Shown: positions 1 through 9,168, numbered from the stretch's first letter. The stretch: 64,000 nt of DNA from Pontibacter beigongshangensis (GCF_014332515.1 NZ_VFSD01000023.1:53305-117304), one strand, 5' to 3'. Notes: a model not told the origin generated them from the letters alone. Translations and numbers: made by a program.

Positions 1-1
1 G

Positions 2-706
2 GAAAAAGCGAAGCAGCGATTCCAAACCATGAGCGACGAGGAGAAGCTCTTGCTGCAGCGAAACATCATTGCCGGCCTGCCGGGCAGCGAAGAAAGCTTT
101 ACACTGGAGCAGTTTCAGCAGGCCCTGGATACCTACAAAGGCATAGATGCCGCCAAACTGCGCCAAAACCTGATTTACTTCCTGCAGCAGGTGGTGCCGG
201 TAGCCGATGAGGCAGGTGTGCAGCTGGTCATTCACCCCGACGACCCTCCTTACGCTATTCTGGGCCTGCCGCGCGTGGTAAGCACCGCGGCAGACGTGAC
301 AGCGTTGGTAGAGGCGGTCCCCTCGCTCAACAATGGCCTCTGCTTCTGCACCGGCTCGTTTGGCGTGCGGGCCGACAATGACCTGCCCGGCATTATCAGG
401 CAGTTTGGCGACAGAATTAATTTCGTGCACCTGCGCAGCACCCAGCGCGACGCGGAAGGCAACTTTTACGAAGCCAATCACCTGGAAGGAGACGTAGACA
501 TGTACGCTGTGATGAAAGAGCTGGTAGCGTTATCAAAACAGCGCAATACCAGCATTCCGATGCGCCCCGACCATGGCCACCAGATGCTCGACGACCTCCA
601 CAAAAAAACCAACCCCGGCTACTCGGCCATAGGCAGGCTGCGGGGCCTGGCAGAACTGCGCGGCCTCGAGATGGGCATAGAGCGGTCGTTGTTCCAGGAC
701 AAGTAA
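2..706 (+). CDS. uxuA: Mannonate dehydratase, 5'-truncated by the window edge
   Basis: C-terminal 234 residues of mannonate dehydratase, which dehydrates D-mannonate to 2-keto-3-deoxygluconate in cytoplasmic glucuronate catabolism. The frame is open from base 2, so the gene starts upstream of the window; the ATG at 29 is internal. Recognisable UxuA blocks are HPDDPP, the CTGS(F/Y)GVRADNDL segment, HLRST, the NHLEGDVDMY segment and the PMRPDHGHQMLDD block, with His and Asp residues expected to bind the metal and substrate. The final block NPGYSAIGRLRGLAELRG matches the normal enzyme end, so the C terminus is complete. Its product feeds KDG metabolism, which would suit an organism that also carries the pectate lyase at 52012, but the two are far apart. 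Family assignment is very secure. Confidence 0.95.
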   Translation, partial: EKAKQRFQTMSDEEKLLLQRNIIAGLPGSEESFTLEQFQQALDTYKGIDAAKLRQNLIYFLQQVVPVADEAGVQLVIHPDDPPYAILGLPRVVSTAADVTALVEAVPSLNNGLCFCTGSFGVRADNDLPGIIRQFGDRINFVHLRSTQRDAEGNFYEANHLEGDVDMYAVMKELVALSKQRNTSIPMRPDHGHQMLDDLHKKTNPGYSAIGRLRGLAELRGLEMGIERSLFQDK

Positions 707-720
707 GAGTTTTTGAAGGA

Positions 721-765
721 AGCACGGCAACAGAAAGGCAGGCCTTACCTTTCTGTTGCCGTGCT
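721..765 (+). terminator. Strong 18-bp hairpin after uxuA
   Basis: Bases 721-738 are perfectly complementary to 748-765 with a 9-base loop, starting 15 bases after the uxuA stop. There is no T tract on either side, so it may act as an mRNA 3'-end stabiliser or a processing site rather than a classical intrinsic terminator. The interspersed repeat at 766 begins directly at its foot. Confidence 0.6.
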
Positions 766-796
766 AATTATGCTAATGAAAATGGCCCTCCGGCGG
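766..796 (+). repeat. Interspersed core repeat, copy 1
   Basis: Copy of the window-wide repeat core: AATTATGCTAATGAAAAT followed by GGCCCTCCGGCGG. It differs from consensus at the second palindrome arm (CGG for GAG). It lies immediately after the hairpin downstream of uxuA. Confidence 0.8.
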
Positions 797-1609
797 TTCT
801 GCACCTCCACATGGCCTGGCAGCCGCCTGTTTTCAAAAGGATAGCTGCCCTTTTTTATCTCGACTTTTTATGCTTATTCCGCTCTTAAACCCGGCCATTC
901 CGATAATATTGAACCGGCTTGCCAAATAGCCTTTGCTTACTCTTAAAGGCTTTGTGGTTCGTTAAGGTTGCCTTAAACACAGTTGAAAGCGCAATGGCAG
1001 GAAAATCCGGGAGTACAGGTAACATATTCTGACAGGTTTGCTAGCGGAATCCGGGAGCAATCATAACTTCCATCTGGTGCCGGTCATATTAAACTTTACC
1101 ATCAAACTCCTGCCGCCTGCTCAATAAGTCTCCTCGTGCTTTGTTCTCTGGTCAATGTTGCGCACCTTTCATAAGATGAACTGCTAACCTGCGGCTTTCT
1201 GTGCAGAAATTAGCTGCAAAACCGGATTGTTTGCTGCTCGCAAACGGCAGTCGAACACCAGTTTAGGGCAGCGGTACAGCAGCCCCTTGCAGCTCTACAA
1301 CAGCCTCCACAGATAAGAACCAGCCTCATCTGACCGGATGATGTGCAATAAGGCATCGGTTTTTCCCTATTTACTATTGAATTTGCAAAAAATATGACCA
1401 CAAGGTTTTTATATTGATAAATTCTTTCTAATTTTTGCCACTTTTTACAAATTTCTAAACAGGAAGGTCTAAAATGATAATTATCATATGTAAGTTCCGA
1501 AATAGAAATATCTAATTAGATCGATGCCGCTGCCTACTCTTGTTGGAAAAACTGCTCTGGCAGTTTATAATAATTTTTTATTTAGTTATGACAATTTAAT
1601 TTTTTAGCC
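797..1609. other. Intergenic stretch before pntAA
   Basis: No supportable gene; short open frames here have no protein-like composition. The last 200 bases are AT-rich (around 1400-1605) and probably hold the pnt promoter, but no convincing TTTG / TANNTTTG pair was found. Confidence 0.5.
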
Positions 1610-2743
1610 TTGAAACTAGCCGTTCTTAAAGAGAGCAAAGTGCCTGAAAGGAGAGTCGCTCTCACTCCAGACGTGGTAAAATCGCTCACCAAAGCTGGAT
1701 TTACCTGTGGCATTGAAAGCGGAGCCGGTGTTGAATCCGGTTTCTACGACAATGTATACGAAGATGCCGGTGCCATTATCTTCCCGGACAAAGCGCCCAT
1801 GCTGCAGGATGCAGATGTGCTGCTGAAGGTAAATGCGCCTACCCTGGAGGAGCTGCAACTGATGCGGGAAGGAAGCGCGTTTATTTCGTTTCTTTATGCC
1901 TACACCGTGCCGGAGTTGGTGAGTATCTGTGTGCAGAAAAAGATCTCTGCTTTTGCCATGGATGCCGTGCCGCGTATATCCCGTGCCCAGAAAATGGATG
2001 CCCTGAGCTCTCAGGCGAACCTGGGTGGCTATAAAGCCGTGCTCCTGGGAGCCAACGCCCTGGGTAAGATCTTCCCGCTGATGATGACGGCCGCTGGTAC
2101 TATTACGCCTGCCAGAGTGCTTATATTTGGTGCTGGTGTGGCTGGCCTGCAGGCCATTGCCACTGCCAAGCGCCTGGGTGCCGTGGTGGAGGTGACAGAT
2201 GTTCGCCCTGAAACCAAAGAGCAGGTAGAGTCGCTGGGAGGCCGCTTCCTGGAAGTGCAGGCCGAAGGTGTGCAAACTGAGGGCGGATACGCCAAGGAGG
2301 TGTCGGCGGAGTATCTGCAAAAACAAAAGCAGCTCATTACCAAACATATTGCCGATGCCGACATTGTAATTACAACCGCCCTGGTAATAGGCAAAAAAGC
2401 CCCGGTGCTAGTTACGGCCCAGATGGTGGAAAGCATGAAGCCCGGCTCCGTGATCGTGGATATGGCCGTGGAGTCTGGCGGTAACTGCGAGCTGAGCGAG
2501 TTCAATAAAACCGTAGTGAAGCATGGGGTCACCATTATCGGAGAGTCTAACCTGCCGGCCCTGGTGCCCGTGAATGCCTCGGAGCTCTATGCCAAAAACG
2601 TAAGCACGCTGCTGCTCCACCTGGCCAGCAAAGACGGCTTTAAGTGGGAACTCGACGAAGAAGTGACCAAAGGCTCGCTGATTACCCACCAGGGAGAACT
2701 GGTGCATCAATTTACGAAAGAAATTTTAGCCAAAACAGTATGA
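1610..2743 (+). CDS. pntAA: NAD(P) transhydrogenase subunit alpha, part 1 (NAD(H)-binding)
   Basis: 377-aa cytoplasmic domain I of proton-translocating transhydrogenase, which exchanges hydride between NADH and NADP+ using the proton gradient. The AlaDH/PNT N-terminal domain occupies residues 1-135 (MKLAVLKES start, RVALTP block) and the Rossmann fold follows, with GAGVAGLQ near 174-181 and the conserved RAQKMDALSSQAN loop near 125-137. Length matches the separate PntAA of Rhodospirillum-type three-subunit enzymes (about 380 aa) rather than fused PntA (about 510). The start is TTG at 1610; an upstream ATG at 1588 meets a stop after three codons. It overlaps pntAB by four bases (ATGA), indicating translational coupling in a pntAA-pntAB-pntB operon. 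Very secure. Confidence 0.97.
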   Translation: MKLAVLKESKVPERRVALTPDVVKSLTKAGFTCGIESGAGVESGFYDNVYEDAGAIIFPDKAPMLQDADVLLKVNAPTLEELQLMREGSAFISFLYAYTVPELVSICVQKKISAFAMDAVPRISRAQKMDALSSQANLGGYKAVLLGANALGKIFPLMMTAAGTITPARVLIFGAGVAGLQAIATAKRLGAVVEVTDVRPETKEQVESLGGRFLEVQAEGVQTEGGYAKEVSAEYLQKQKQLITKHIADADIVITTALVIGKKAPVLVTAQMVESMKPGSVIVDMAVESGGNCELSEFNKTVVKHGVTIIGESNLPALVPVNASELYAKNVSTLLLHLASKDGFKWELDEEVTKGSLITHQGELVHQFTKEILAKTV

Positions 2744-3030
2744 ACGCAGATACCCTTTTAGTACTCCTTTATGTGCTGGTGCTTGCCAGCTTTGTGGGCT
2801 TCGAGCTGATCTCGAAGGTACCGCCTACCCTGCATACCCCGCTTATGTCGGGCTCAAACGCTATTTCAGGTATTACCATTGTAGGTGCCATTGTGGCTTC
2901 CGGTCCGCAAGACTGGTCAGTGGCCAAGTGGCTGGGCATAGCGGCGCTGCTGCTGGCAACGCTCAACGTGGTGGGTGGCTATGTGGTGACGGACCGTATG
3001 CTGCAGATGTTTAAGAAAAAGAAAAAATAA
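2740..3030 (+). CDS. pntAB: NAD(P) transhydrogenase subunit alpha, part 2 (membrane)
   Basis: 96-aa membrane subunit with three or four hydrophobic segments (about 4-22, 40-57, 62-85) and a lysine-rich C terminus. The VGFELISKVPPTLHTPLMSG segment is the signature of the PntA membrane part. The ATG at 2740 overlaps the pntAA stop; a longer frame starting near 2644 lies inside pntAA in another phase and is not the start. Together with PntB it forms the proton channel domain II. Three bases separate it from pntB. Confidence 0.96.
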   Translation: MNADTLLVLLYVLVLASFVGFELISKVPPTLHTPLMSGSNAISGITIVGAIVASGPQDWSVAKWLGIAALLLATLNVVGGYVVTDRMLQMFKKKKK

Positions 3031-3033
3031 GGC

Positions 3034-4440
3034 ATGTTTGAGAAAGATCTACTTATAAAAATTGCCTACCTGGTAGCCTCCGTGCTATTTATTATGGGCA
3101 TAAAAATGCTCGGCAAAACTTCTACTGCGCGCAAAGGCAACATCCTTTCTGCGGTAGCCATGTTTATTGCCGTAGCCGTTACCCTCCTCGACAGCCAGGT
3201 GCTGAGCCTGACTGAAATTCTGATCACTATCCTGATCGGTTCGATTCTTGGCACTATTGCCGCCCGCCGCGTAGAGATGACTGCCATGCCTGAGATGGTG
3301 GCGATCCTGAACGGTTTTGGAGGGGCGTCTTCTGTGTTGGTGGCCACCTCCGAATACTGGCGCATGGCCCATAACAGTGCCCTCACTATGGAAGCGATAA
3401 TGATAATTACCGTTGTCATCTCCGTTATTATCGGCGCAGTTACGCTAACAGGGTCGTTTGTGGCCTTTGGTAAGCTGAAAGGTATTATCAGTGGCCGTGC
3501 CATTATGTTTAGCGGGCAGCATGCCCTCAATGCCATCCTCTTCCTGGCTGCAATCGCGCTATCGGTTATGGTGGTGCTGGAGCCAAATGCGGAAGTCTAC
3601 ATGATTGGTGTAATTGTAATTGCCCTGCTGCTGGGTATCCTCACCGTGATCCCGATTGGTGGTGCCGACATGCCGGTGGTTATCTCCCTGCTGAACTCCT
3701 ATTCTGGTATTGCAGCTGCGGCCACTGGTTTCGTGCTCAACAACCAGGTGCTTATTATTGCGGGTGCGCTGGTAGGTTCTTCCGGTATCATTCTTACCCA
3801 AATCATGTGTAAGGCCATGAACCGCTCCCTTGCCAACGTGTTGCTTGGTGGTTTTGGTCAGACTAAGGCCGGCGTGACGAACGAAAGCGGTGAAGAAATA
3901 GTGGTTAAAGAAGTGGGTGTGGAAGAAACCGCCATGCTGTTCGACTCTGCTTCGTCTGTGATCATTGTGCCGGGTTACGGGATGGCCGTTGCGCAGGCCC
4001 AGCACATTGTGCGGGAACTGACAGAAATCCTCGAGAAGAGAGGAACAACCGTGAAATTTGCCATACACCCGGTGGCCGGCCGTATGCCTGGTCACATGAA
4101 CGTATTGCTGGCTGAAGCCAACATCCCATACGACAAACTGGTGGAAATGGACCAGATCAACGACGAGTTCGCCAACACCGACATCGCCCTGATTATAGGT
4201 GCCAACGACGTGGTGAACCCGGCTGCCCGCACCAACCCGGGTAGCCCGATTTATGGTATGCCGGTGCTCAATGCCGATAAAGCCAGAACGGTAATTGTGT
4301 GTAAGCGCAGCATGAATGCCGGTTATGCCGGTATCGAGAATGAGCTCTTCGGATACCCGAACTGCCTCATGCTGTTTGGCGATGCCAAGTCTTCTATGAC
4401 CAAAGTAGTAAGCGAACTGAAAGAGTCGGTTACGGCTTAA
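3034..4440 (+). CDS. pntB: NAD(P) transhydrogenase subunit beta
   Basis: 468-aa PntB. The first about 265 residues hold eight or nine membrane helices; the C-terminal about 180 residues form the NADP(H)-binding domain III, with VPGYGMAVAQAQ, HPVAGRMPGHMNVLLAEA, GANDVVNPAAR, and the GYAGIENELF and GDAK segments all present. Length is normal for the family. Last gene of the pnt operon, followed by a good terminator. The enzyme probably supplies NADPH for biosynthesis and oxidative-stress defence. Confidence 0.97.
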   Translation: MFEKDLLIKIAYLVASVLFIMGIKMLGKTSTARKGNILSAVAMFIAVAVTLLDSQVLSLTEILITILIGSILGTIAARRVEMTAMPEMVAILNGFGGASSVLVATSEYWRMAHNSALTMEAIMIITVVISVIIGAVTLTGSFVAFGKLKGIISGRAIMFSGQHALNAILFLAAIALSVMVVLEPNAEVYMIGVIVIALLLGILTVIPIGGADMPVVISLLNSYSGIAAAATGFVLNNQVLIIAGALVGSSGIILTQIMCKAMNRSLANVLLGGFGQTKAGVTNESGEEIVVKEVGVEETAMLFDSASSVIIVPGYGMAVAQAQHIVRELTEILEKRGTTVKFAIHPVAGRMPGHMNVLLAEANIPYDKLVEMDQINDEFANTDIALIIGANDVVNPAARTNPGSPIYGMPVLNADKARTVIVCKRSMNAGYAGIENELFGYPNCLMLFGDAKSSMTKVVSELKESVTA

Positions 4441-4463
4441 GTAAGATAGCTTTTTGTAAATAC

Positions 4464-4506
4464 AGCAGCAGCGGTATCTGGTTTCAGATGTCGCTGCTGC
4501 TTTTTT
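4464..4506 (+). terminator. Intrinsic terminator of the pnt operon
   Basis: AGCAGCAGCG (4464-4473) pairs with CGCTGCTGCT and the inner ATCTG (4476-4480) with CAGAT (4485-4489); a run of T follows from 4501. It lies 23 bases after the pntB stop. Confidence 0.9.
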
Positions 4507-4938
4507 GTGGGTAGTATCCGTCTCTACAAAAGCATACTACCACTAGTGCTTCATTTGTTGGACCTTATCCACGGGGCTGTCCCCTGGCAGCCCCTTCTTT
4601 GCAGGAACCAGGCCAATTGCTGACTTGCCCACAGAGCGCTGACTGGAGACACCGCACGGAAGCTTAAAGCCCAAAACCCAATTGATAGCGGAATAAACTC
4701 TTCCGGAGCACCTACCGAAATAGACTCCTGCGCCAGATCATTCCCGATGCTTTCGGAGGAAACATCCTCTTTGGAGCCTCTGCTGCACCTGTTGCTGCTC
4801 CTTTTGCTAGTATAATTGATATTTATCATTAATCGTGGTAGCTTTGGTCATTCATTATCGTATAGAACAGCAGCATCTTTGGCCTGCTTAAAAGACAAAT
4901 ACAAGACCTTAATATCTTTATCTCTGGCAAAATAATCT
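4507..4938. other. Intergenic region upstream of the TonB locus
   Basis: No supportable gene. A CTG-rich stretch around 4770-4803 resembles the arm that follows the core repeat elsewhere, but the core itself is not recognisable. A TATCTTTA box near 4912 is one base off the Bacteroidetes -7 consensus and could serve the gene at 4939. Confidence 0.4.
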
Positions 4939-5316
4939 GTGAACAGAGTCTTCATCATATCGCTTCTGGCCCTCATGCTGCTCCAGACCTTCAGCAAGGT
5001 GCTGCTGGTGGTGGATTATCAGGCCAACAAGGAGTATATCATGGAGTTTTTGTGCATAAACCGCGATAAGCCGGAACTGGCATGCGAAGGGAAATGCCAA
5101 CTTACAAAAAATCTTAAAGAGCAGGAGCAGGCCGAAAAGCAAGGTGGAGACCAAACCCAGGCGAAGGAAGTGCAGGTCAACCTGTTTTGCCAGATACGCT
5201 TTTCCTGTGATTTCACCCTGTTTATTTCAAAAAATCCTGCTATCCCATCTCTTGTAAGCGGGCATACCCTCACGCCCAGTTTTGCCTTTTTTCATCCCCC
5301 CAAAAGTGTAGTCTGA
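4939..5316 (+). CDS. Small exported protein with CxGxC motif
   Basis: 125-aa protein with an N-terminal hydrophobic segment (about 3-25), then a Cys motif: C39, C49 and C53 in LCINRDKPELACEGKCQL, followed by a Lys/Glu/Gln-rich coil. Small proteins with this LCxNxDKPxxxCxGKC pattern occur in Bacteroidetes beside TonB receptors; their function is not established. The GTG at 4939 is the likely start because the hydrophobic segment begins at once. It lies about 100 bases upstream of the receptor and probably shares its transcript. The three cysteines suggest metal or haem handling at the envelope; that is inference. The C-terminal third is less convincing as conserved sequence. Confidence 0.75.
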   Translation: MNRVFIISLLALMLLQTFSKVLLVVDYQANKEYIMEFLCINRDKPELACEGKCQLTKNLKEQEQAEKQGGDQTQAKEVQVNLFCQIRFSCDFTLFISKNPAIPSLVSGHTLTPSFAFFHPPKSVV

Positions 5317-5418
5317 CCTCTGCTGAAGGCACTGTATGTGCCGGAGTACCAGCTTTTGCGCAGGAGTTACTCCTGTGGCAGCTGCCCAATCATTTTTTGT
5401 AGACTGCACTTTTACTTT

Positions 5419-7710
5419 ATGAAACGGATATTGTTCTGTGTCGTGTGCCTGTTGGCATGGTGGCACTGTGCCTGCGCACAAACAGGTACCAGTGGTCTGG
5501 TGATGGATGCGCTTACTAGAGAACCACTTTATGGCGTTAGCATTCGGCTGAAGCAGGCCAACACAGGTACCCAGACAGGTGCTGACGGGAGTTTTAAGCT
5601 GACGGATGCCTTGCCTACAGATACCCTCGTCTATTACTTTATTGGCTACAAATCCAGGGCGGTGGCGGTAGCCAACCATCAGAAAGCTGTGCTGCTGCAG
5701 CCATCTTCCAACTTGCTCGATCAGGTAATCGTGTCTGCCAGCCGCGAGGCGCAGGTGCGCACCGATGCCCCCATCGCCATTAGTGCCATCTCCAGAGAAG
5801 TCCTGCTCGATACCAGGGCCACCTCGCTGGAGCAGGTATTGAATAAGGTCAGCGGGGTGTATATGGTGAACCTCGGCAATGAGCAGCACACCATGGCCAT
5901 CCGGCAGCCTATCGGATACAGAAGCCTCTTCCTGTACCTGGAAGACGGCATCCCGATCCGGACTGGCGGCAACTTTAACCACAACGCGCTGATTGAGATG
6001 AACATGGCCGCTCTGAAGACCATAGAGGTTATTCGGGGGCCGGCCTCCTCCCTGTATGGCAGCGAAGCCATTGGCGGGGCCATCAACTTTATCACGCAGT
6101 CGCCTTCGCAGCTCTTTACGGCCAAACTGCAGGCCGAGGCCAGCGACAGGGGCTACAGAAGAACTGATTTCAGCGTATCGAACACGGTAGGTAAACTGGG
6201 GATTTATGCGGCCGGTTATTATGCCGCTCAACGAAACGGGGTAATCGAGCACAGCGATTTTGATAAACTGGCCCTGACCCTCCGCACCGACTACGCCCTG
6301 AACGACCGAAGCAAGCTGGTGACTTCTGCCAGCCTGGTAGACTATAAAACTGACCAGACCGGCGGCCTCGACAGCAAGCGCTTCTATGAGGAAGAGTACA
6401 GCAGCCTGCACACCTTTACCTACCGTAAAGTAAATGCCTTCCGGCTGAGAAGTACCCTGGAGCACGAGTGGAACGCTTTGAACAGCACCCGCCTCACACT
6501 CTTTTTCCGCAACAACAGCATCGGGCAGAATCCTTTCTATGTCATCAAAAACACGGCAGGCAACTCCTTAAATGCAAAAGGAGAAATTAACGAGGATGCC
6601 TTCCAGAGCTTTGGGCTGCTGGGGCAGCATCGCAAAACCTTTTCTTTTCTGAATGCCCAACTCATAGGCGGCCTGAGCGCAGACTATAGCCCCGCTGCCT
6701 ACCATGCGCAGCAAATCGACATCGACAGAGATGATACCGGTAAATATATCCGCTATCATAACACAGGTGTATTACTGACGGATTATAACGTGAAACTTCT
6801 GAACACGGCAGCTTATGCCCAGTTCGAGATGAATCCAATAGAAAAACTAAAGGCGGTTGCCTCCCTGCGCTACGACCGGATGGACTTTGCCTTTGATAAC
6901 CACCTGGAGCCAGGGGCGTTTTCGGGGGCACCAGATGAGAAGAACGGGTTTAATAGCCTGACTCCAAAGCTTGGCCTGACTTACGACCTGGGCAGGAGCA
7001 AGGGGCTGTATGCGAATTACAGCGTAGGGTTCACGCCTCCTCAGATCTCGGAGCTGTACCGGGGGGTGCAGGTGCCAGCACTAAAGCCTGCCAACTATTA
7101 CAACTACGAAGCTGGAGGCTGGCTTAGCTTTGCACAGGCCAAAGGTTACATCGACCTGAGCGTGTACCAGCTCGATGGCATCAACGAAATAGTATCGGTG
7201 CGCTTAGATGATGGCTCTTACGAGAACCAGAACACGGGTAAAACCCGGCATCGGGGAGTGGAATATACTTTGCGGTACAATCCTTTCGAGTGTTTGGCTT
7301 TCCGGTTCAGTGGCACCAATGCCCGGCATACGTACCTTCGGTTTGTGGAGCGCGGGGCTGATTTTGGCGGGAACGAAATGGCCACAGCGCCACGGTTTAT
7401 CAGCAATGCGGAGCTTACCTACAAACCCGCTTTCGCCCAAGGCCTGCGCCTAAGCCTGGAGTGGCAGCACCTTGGCAAATACTACATGGACCCGGCCAAC
7501 TCTGAGACTTATAAGGGCTACGACCTGCTGCATGCCCGCCTGGGTTACCACATCAGGGGCTTTGATGTGTGGCTGAATATGCTGAACCTGGGAAATGCCT
7601 TGTATGCCACCACTGCCGATAAGTTTGCTTATGGCCACAATTACCGGGTAGGCAGCCCACGCACCACACATGTGGGAGTGGCCTATACTTTTGCGGCGAA
7701 GTCGCGATAA
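5419..7710 (+). CDS. TonB-dependent outer-membrane receptor
   Basis: 763-aa receptor. The preferred start is ATG 5419 (MKRILFCVVCLL), giving a signal peptide ending at CAQ; a GTG 27 codons upstream gives an unlikely extension. Order: signal peptide, carboxypeptidase-like beta-sandwich domain (about 22-105, with TREPLYGVSI and GADGSFKL), plug domain (about 115-220, with IEVIRGPASSLYGSEAIGGAINFI), then a 22-strand beta barrel to the C terminus ending in an aromatic-rich strand (THVGVAYTF). It imports a siderophore, metal chelate or other ligand with energy from TonB/ExbBD. The neighbouring Cys-motif proteins suggest a metal substrate (inference). No SusD partner is present, which argues against glycan uptake. 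Confidence 0.93.
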   Translation: MKRILFCVVCLLAWWHCACAQTGTSGLVMDALTREPLYGVSIRLKQANTGTQTGADGSFKLTDALPTDTLVYYFIGYKSRAVAVANHQKAVLLQPSSNLLDQVIVSASREAQVRTDAPIAISAISREVLLDTRATSLEQVLNKVSGVYMVNLGNEQHTMAIRQPIGYRSLFLYLEDGIPIRTGGNFNHNALIEMNMAALKTIEVIRGPASSLYGSEAIGGAINFITQSPSQLFTAKLQAEASDRGYRRTDFSVSNTVGKLGIYAAGYYAAQRNGVIEHSDFDKLALTLRTDYALNDRSKLVTSASLVDYKTDQTGGLDSKRFYEEEYSSLHTFTYRKVNAFRLRSTLEHEWNALNSTRLTLFFRNNSIGQNPFYVIKNTAGNSLNAKGEINEDAFQSFGLLGQHRKTFSFLNAQLIGGLSADYSPAAYHAQQIDIDRDDTGKYIRYHNTGVLLTDYNVKLLNTAAYAQFEMNPIEKLKAVASLRYDRMDFAFDNHLEPGAFSGAPDEKNGFNSLTPKLGLTYDLGRSKGLYANYSVGFTPPQISELYRGVQVPALKPANYYNYEAGGWLSFAQAKGYIDLSVYQLDGINEIVSVRLDDGSYENQNTGKTRHRGVEYTLRYNPFECLAFRFSGTNARHTYLRFVERGADFGGNEMATAPRFISNAELTYKPAFAQGLRLSLEWQHLGKYYMDPANSETYKGYDLLHARLGYHIRGFDVWLNMLNLGNALYATTADKFAYGHNYRVGSPRTTHVGVAYTFAAKSR

Positions 7711-7742
7711 ATTCTTGTTTTCTGGTTTATAAACGCACCCTC

Positions 7743-8993
7743 ATGATGTTGTTCATTCAAAAAATAACCACCTTCTCTTTTTTCGGCCTGCTCCTGCTGG
7801 CAGGTTGTCAGGCAAACGTTTCGGATAGTGCAGAAACTGAATTGCCTGCTGCTCAAAGAATTTCCGGACTTGGTTTAGCGGCTTCGTGCCCCTATCTTAC
7901 TCAAAACCGGGAGGGGCAGGCGGTGCTGAGCTGGGTGCAGGCAAGCGACCCGGCAGGCAACTACCTGCTGCATTATGCTGTTTCTGCGGACAGTGGCAAA
8001 ACGTTTAACACACCACGAGCCATTCCCACTACCAAAGGCGTATACCCGCACGATGAAAACCTGTCGAAGATCCTGTTCCGGAAGAACGGGGACCTGATCG
8101 CCATGTTTGCAGTAAGCAACCCAAACGACCAGAACAGCTACGCAGGCCTGGTCTACTATACCCAGTCCTTCGACGGGGGCAGCAACTGGACAGCGCCCAG
8201 GCAGCTGGCGGAGAATACAGCAGAGAGCATAGACGAGCGCTATTTTGACATGGAACTGTTGCCGGACGGCGAAGTGGCTGCCATCTGGTTGGACAGTCGC
8301 AAAGAGGCCGGGGCACATGGCTCCTCCCTCTACTTTGCCAGCACCAGGGGCCGCGAAGGCTTTGAGGGGGAGAAGGTAATAGATACGGACCTCTGCCAAT
8401 GCTGCCGCACCGACCTGTACCTGGATGAGCGGGGGAAGCTGCACGTGGCCTACCGGGGTATTCTGAACAAGCAGATCCGGGACATGATGTACATGGTGTC
8501 GGCAGACGGTGGCAGGAGCTTTTCTAAACCAGCACGCATCAGCGAAGACAACTGGCTGATTGATGGCTGCCCCCACACCGGCCCGGCCATGACCTCTAAC
8601 CAGAACGGCATGCACTACGCCTGGTTTACGATGGGAGGGGGCCATGGCGTATACTACGCCCAAAAGTCGCATGGCAAGGCATTCAGCCCGAGAGAAGCAG
8701 TTAGCCAGGCTCCCGCAGCCAAGCACCCGCAGATGGCCTCTTTCGGATCAGGTAAGCTGGCAATTGTATGGGACGAGCGCAGCCAGGAATCAGCAGGAGC
8801 CGGCAACTTTATCGGCTTGCAGCTGAGAGGGGAGAAGGGGGAACAGCTGCTGACGAAGCACCTGACACCGGATACCATCAGTGCCGTGTATCCGGTTATT
8901 ATGCCTGTGAGCGAACACAATCTGCTTGTGGCTTATACGGTAAAATCTGATGGCCCGGCGGAGGTTTGGTATCAGGTAGTTGCCGGTAAGTAG
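7743..8993 (+). CDS. BNR/sialidase-fold lipoprotein with CQCC motif
   Basis: 416-aa lipoprotein: hydrophobic leader ending in lipobox LLAGC (Cys22 from the first ATG; a second ATG follows directly). The rest is a sialidase-like six-bladed propeller with Asp-box-like repeats such as SADSGKTF, SFDGGSNW and SADGGRSF. An unusual C218-Q-C220-C221 motif and a later DGCPHTGP segment (Cys near 282) lie in loops and look like a metal or haem ligand set rather than a sialidase site; the Arg triad of true sialidases is not evident. It begins 32 bases after the TonB receptor and should be its operon partner. Automatic annotation would call it an exo-alpha-sialidase; I think a binding role is more likely. 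Confidence 0.8.
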   Translation: MMLFIQKITTFSFFGLLLLAGCQANVSDSAETELPAAQRISGLGLAASCPYLTQNREGQAVLSWVQASDPAGNYLLHYAVSADSGKTFNTPRAIPTTKGVYPHDENLSKILFRKNGDLIAMFAVSNPNDQNSYAGLVYYTQSFDGGSNWTAPRQLAENTAESIDERYFDMELLPDGEVAAIWLDSRKEAGAHGSSLYFASTRGREGFEGEKVIDTDLCQCCRTDLYLDERGKLHVAYRGILNKQIRDMMYMVSADGGRSFSKPARISEDNWLIDGCPHTGPAMTSNQNGMHYAWFTMGGGHGVYYAQKSHGKAFSPREAVSQAPAAKHPQMASFGSGKLAIVWDERSQESAGAGNFIGLQLRGEKGEQLLTKHLTPDTISAVYPVIMPVSEHNLLVAYTVKSDGPAEVWYQVVAGK

Positions 8994-9042
8994 GCTATTG
9001 TCTTTTTGATGGGCCATAGAAGCTACTTTAACTGATAGCACA

Positions 9043-9168
9043 CCAAGTACATCCAAGTAAATTTTGTTGAACAGAAGCAAAATTATTCCAATGAAAAAGA
9101 CCCTCCAGAGGCATTTAGCCCTTGTTCCCTGGTCCTTCATCCGTAAGAAATTAGTTGATTGTACTCAG
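9043..9168. mobile_element. Degenerate MITE-like element (copy C)
   Basis: The left end CCAAGTACATCCAAGTAAA (from 9043) matches the termini of the elements at 39537 and 45663. The proposed right end, TTGATTGTACTCAG (to 9168), is a weak reverse-complement match. The core repeat at 9081 sits inside. About 126 bp, no coding capacity. Confidence 0.5.
9081..9112 (+). repeat. Interspersed core repeat, copy 2
   Basis: AATTATTCCAATGAAAAAG then ACCCTCCAGAGG, plus orientation, between convergent genes. Confidence 0.8.

Noticed and set aside
1616..2347. 243-aa open frame on the minus strand
   Set aside because: Antisense shadow of pntAA.
4770..4830. CTG-rich stretch as a core repeat relic
   Set aside because: The AATTATT and GGCCCTCC parts cannot be recognised, so it was not counted.
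5227..6465. 412-aa open frame on the minus strand
   Set aside because: It is antisense to the TonB receptor, whose protein motifs are unmistakable; the composition of the minus frame is not protein-like.
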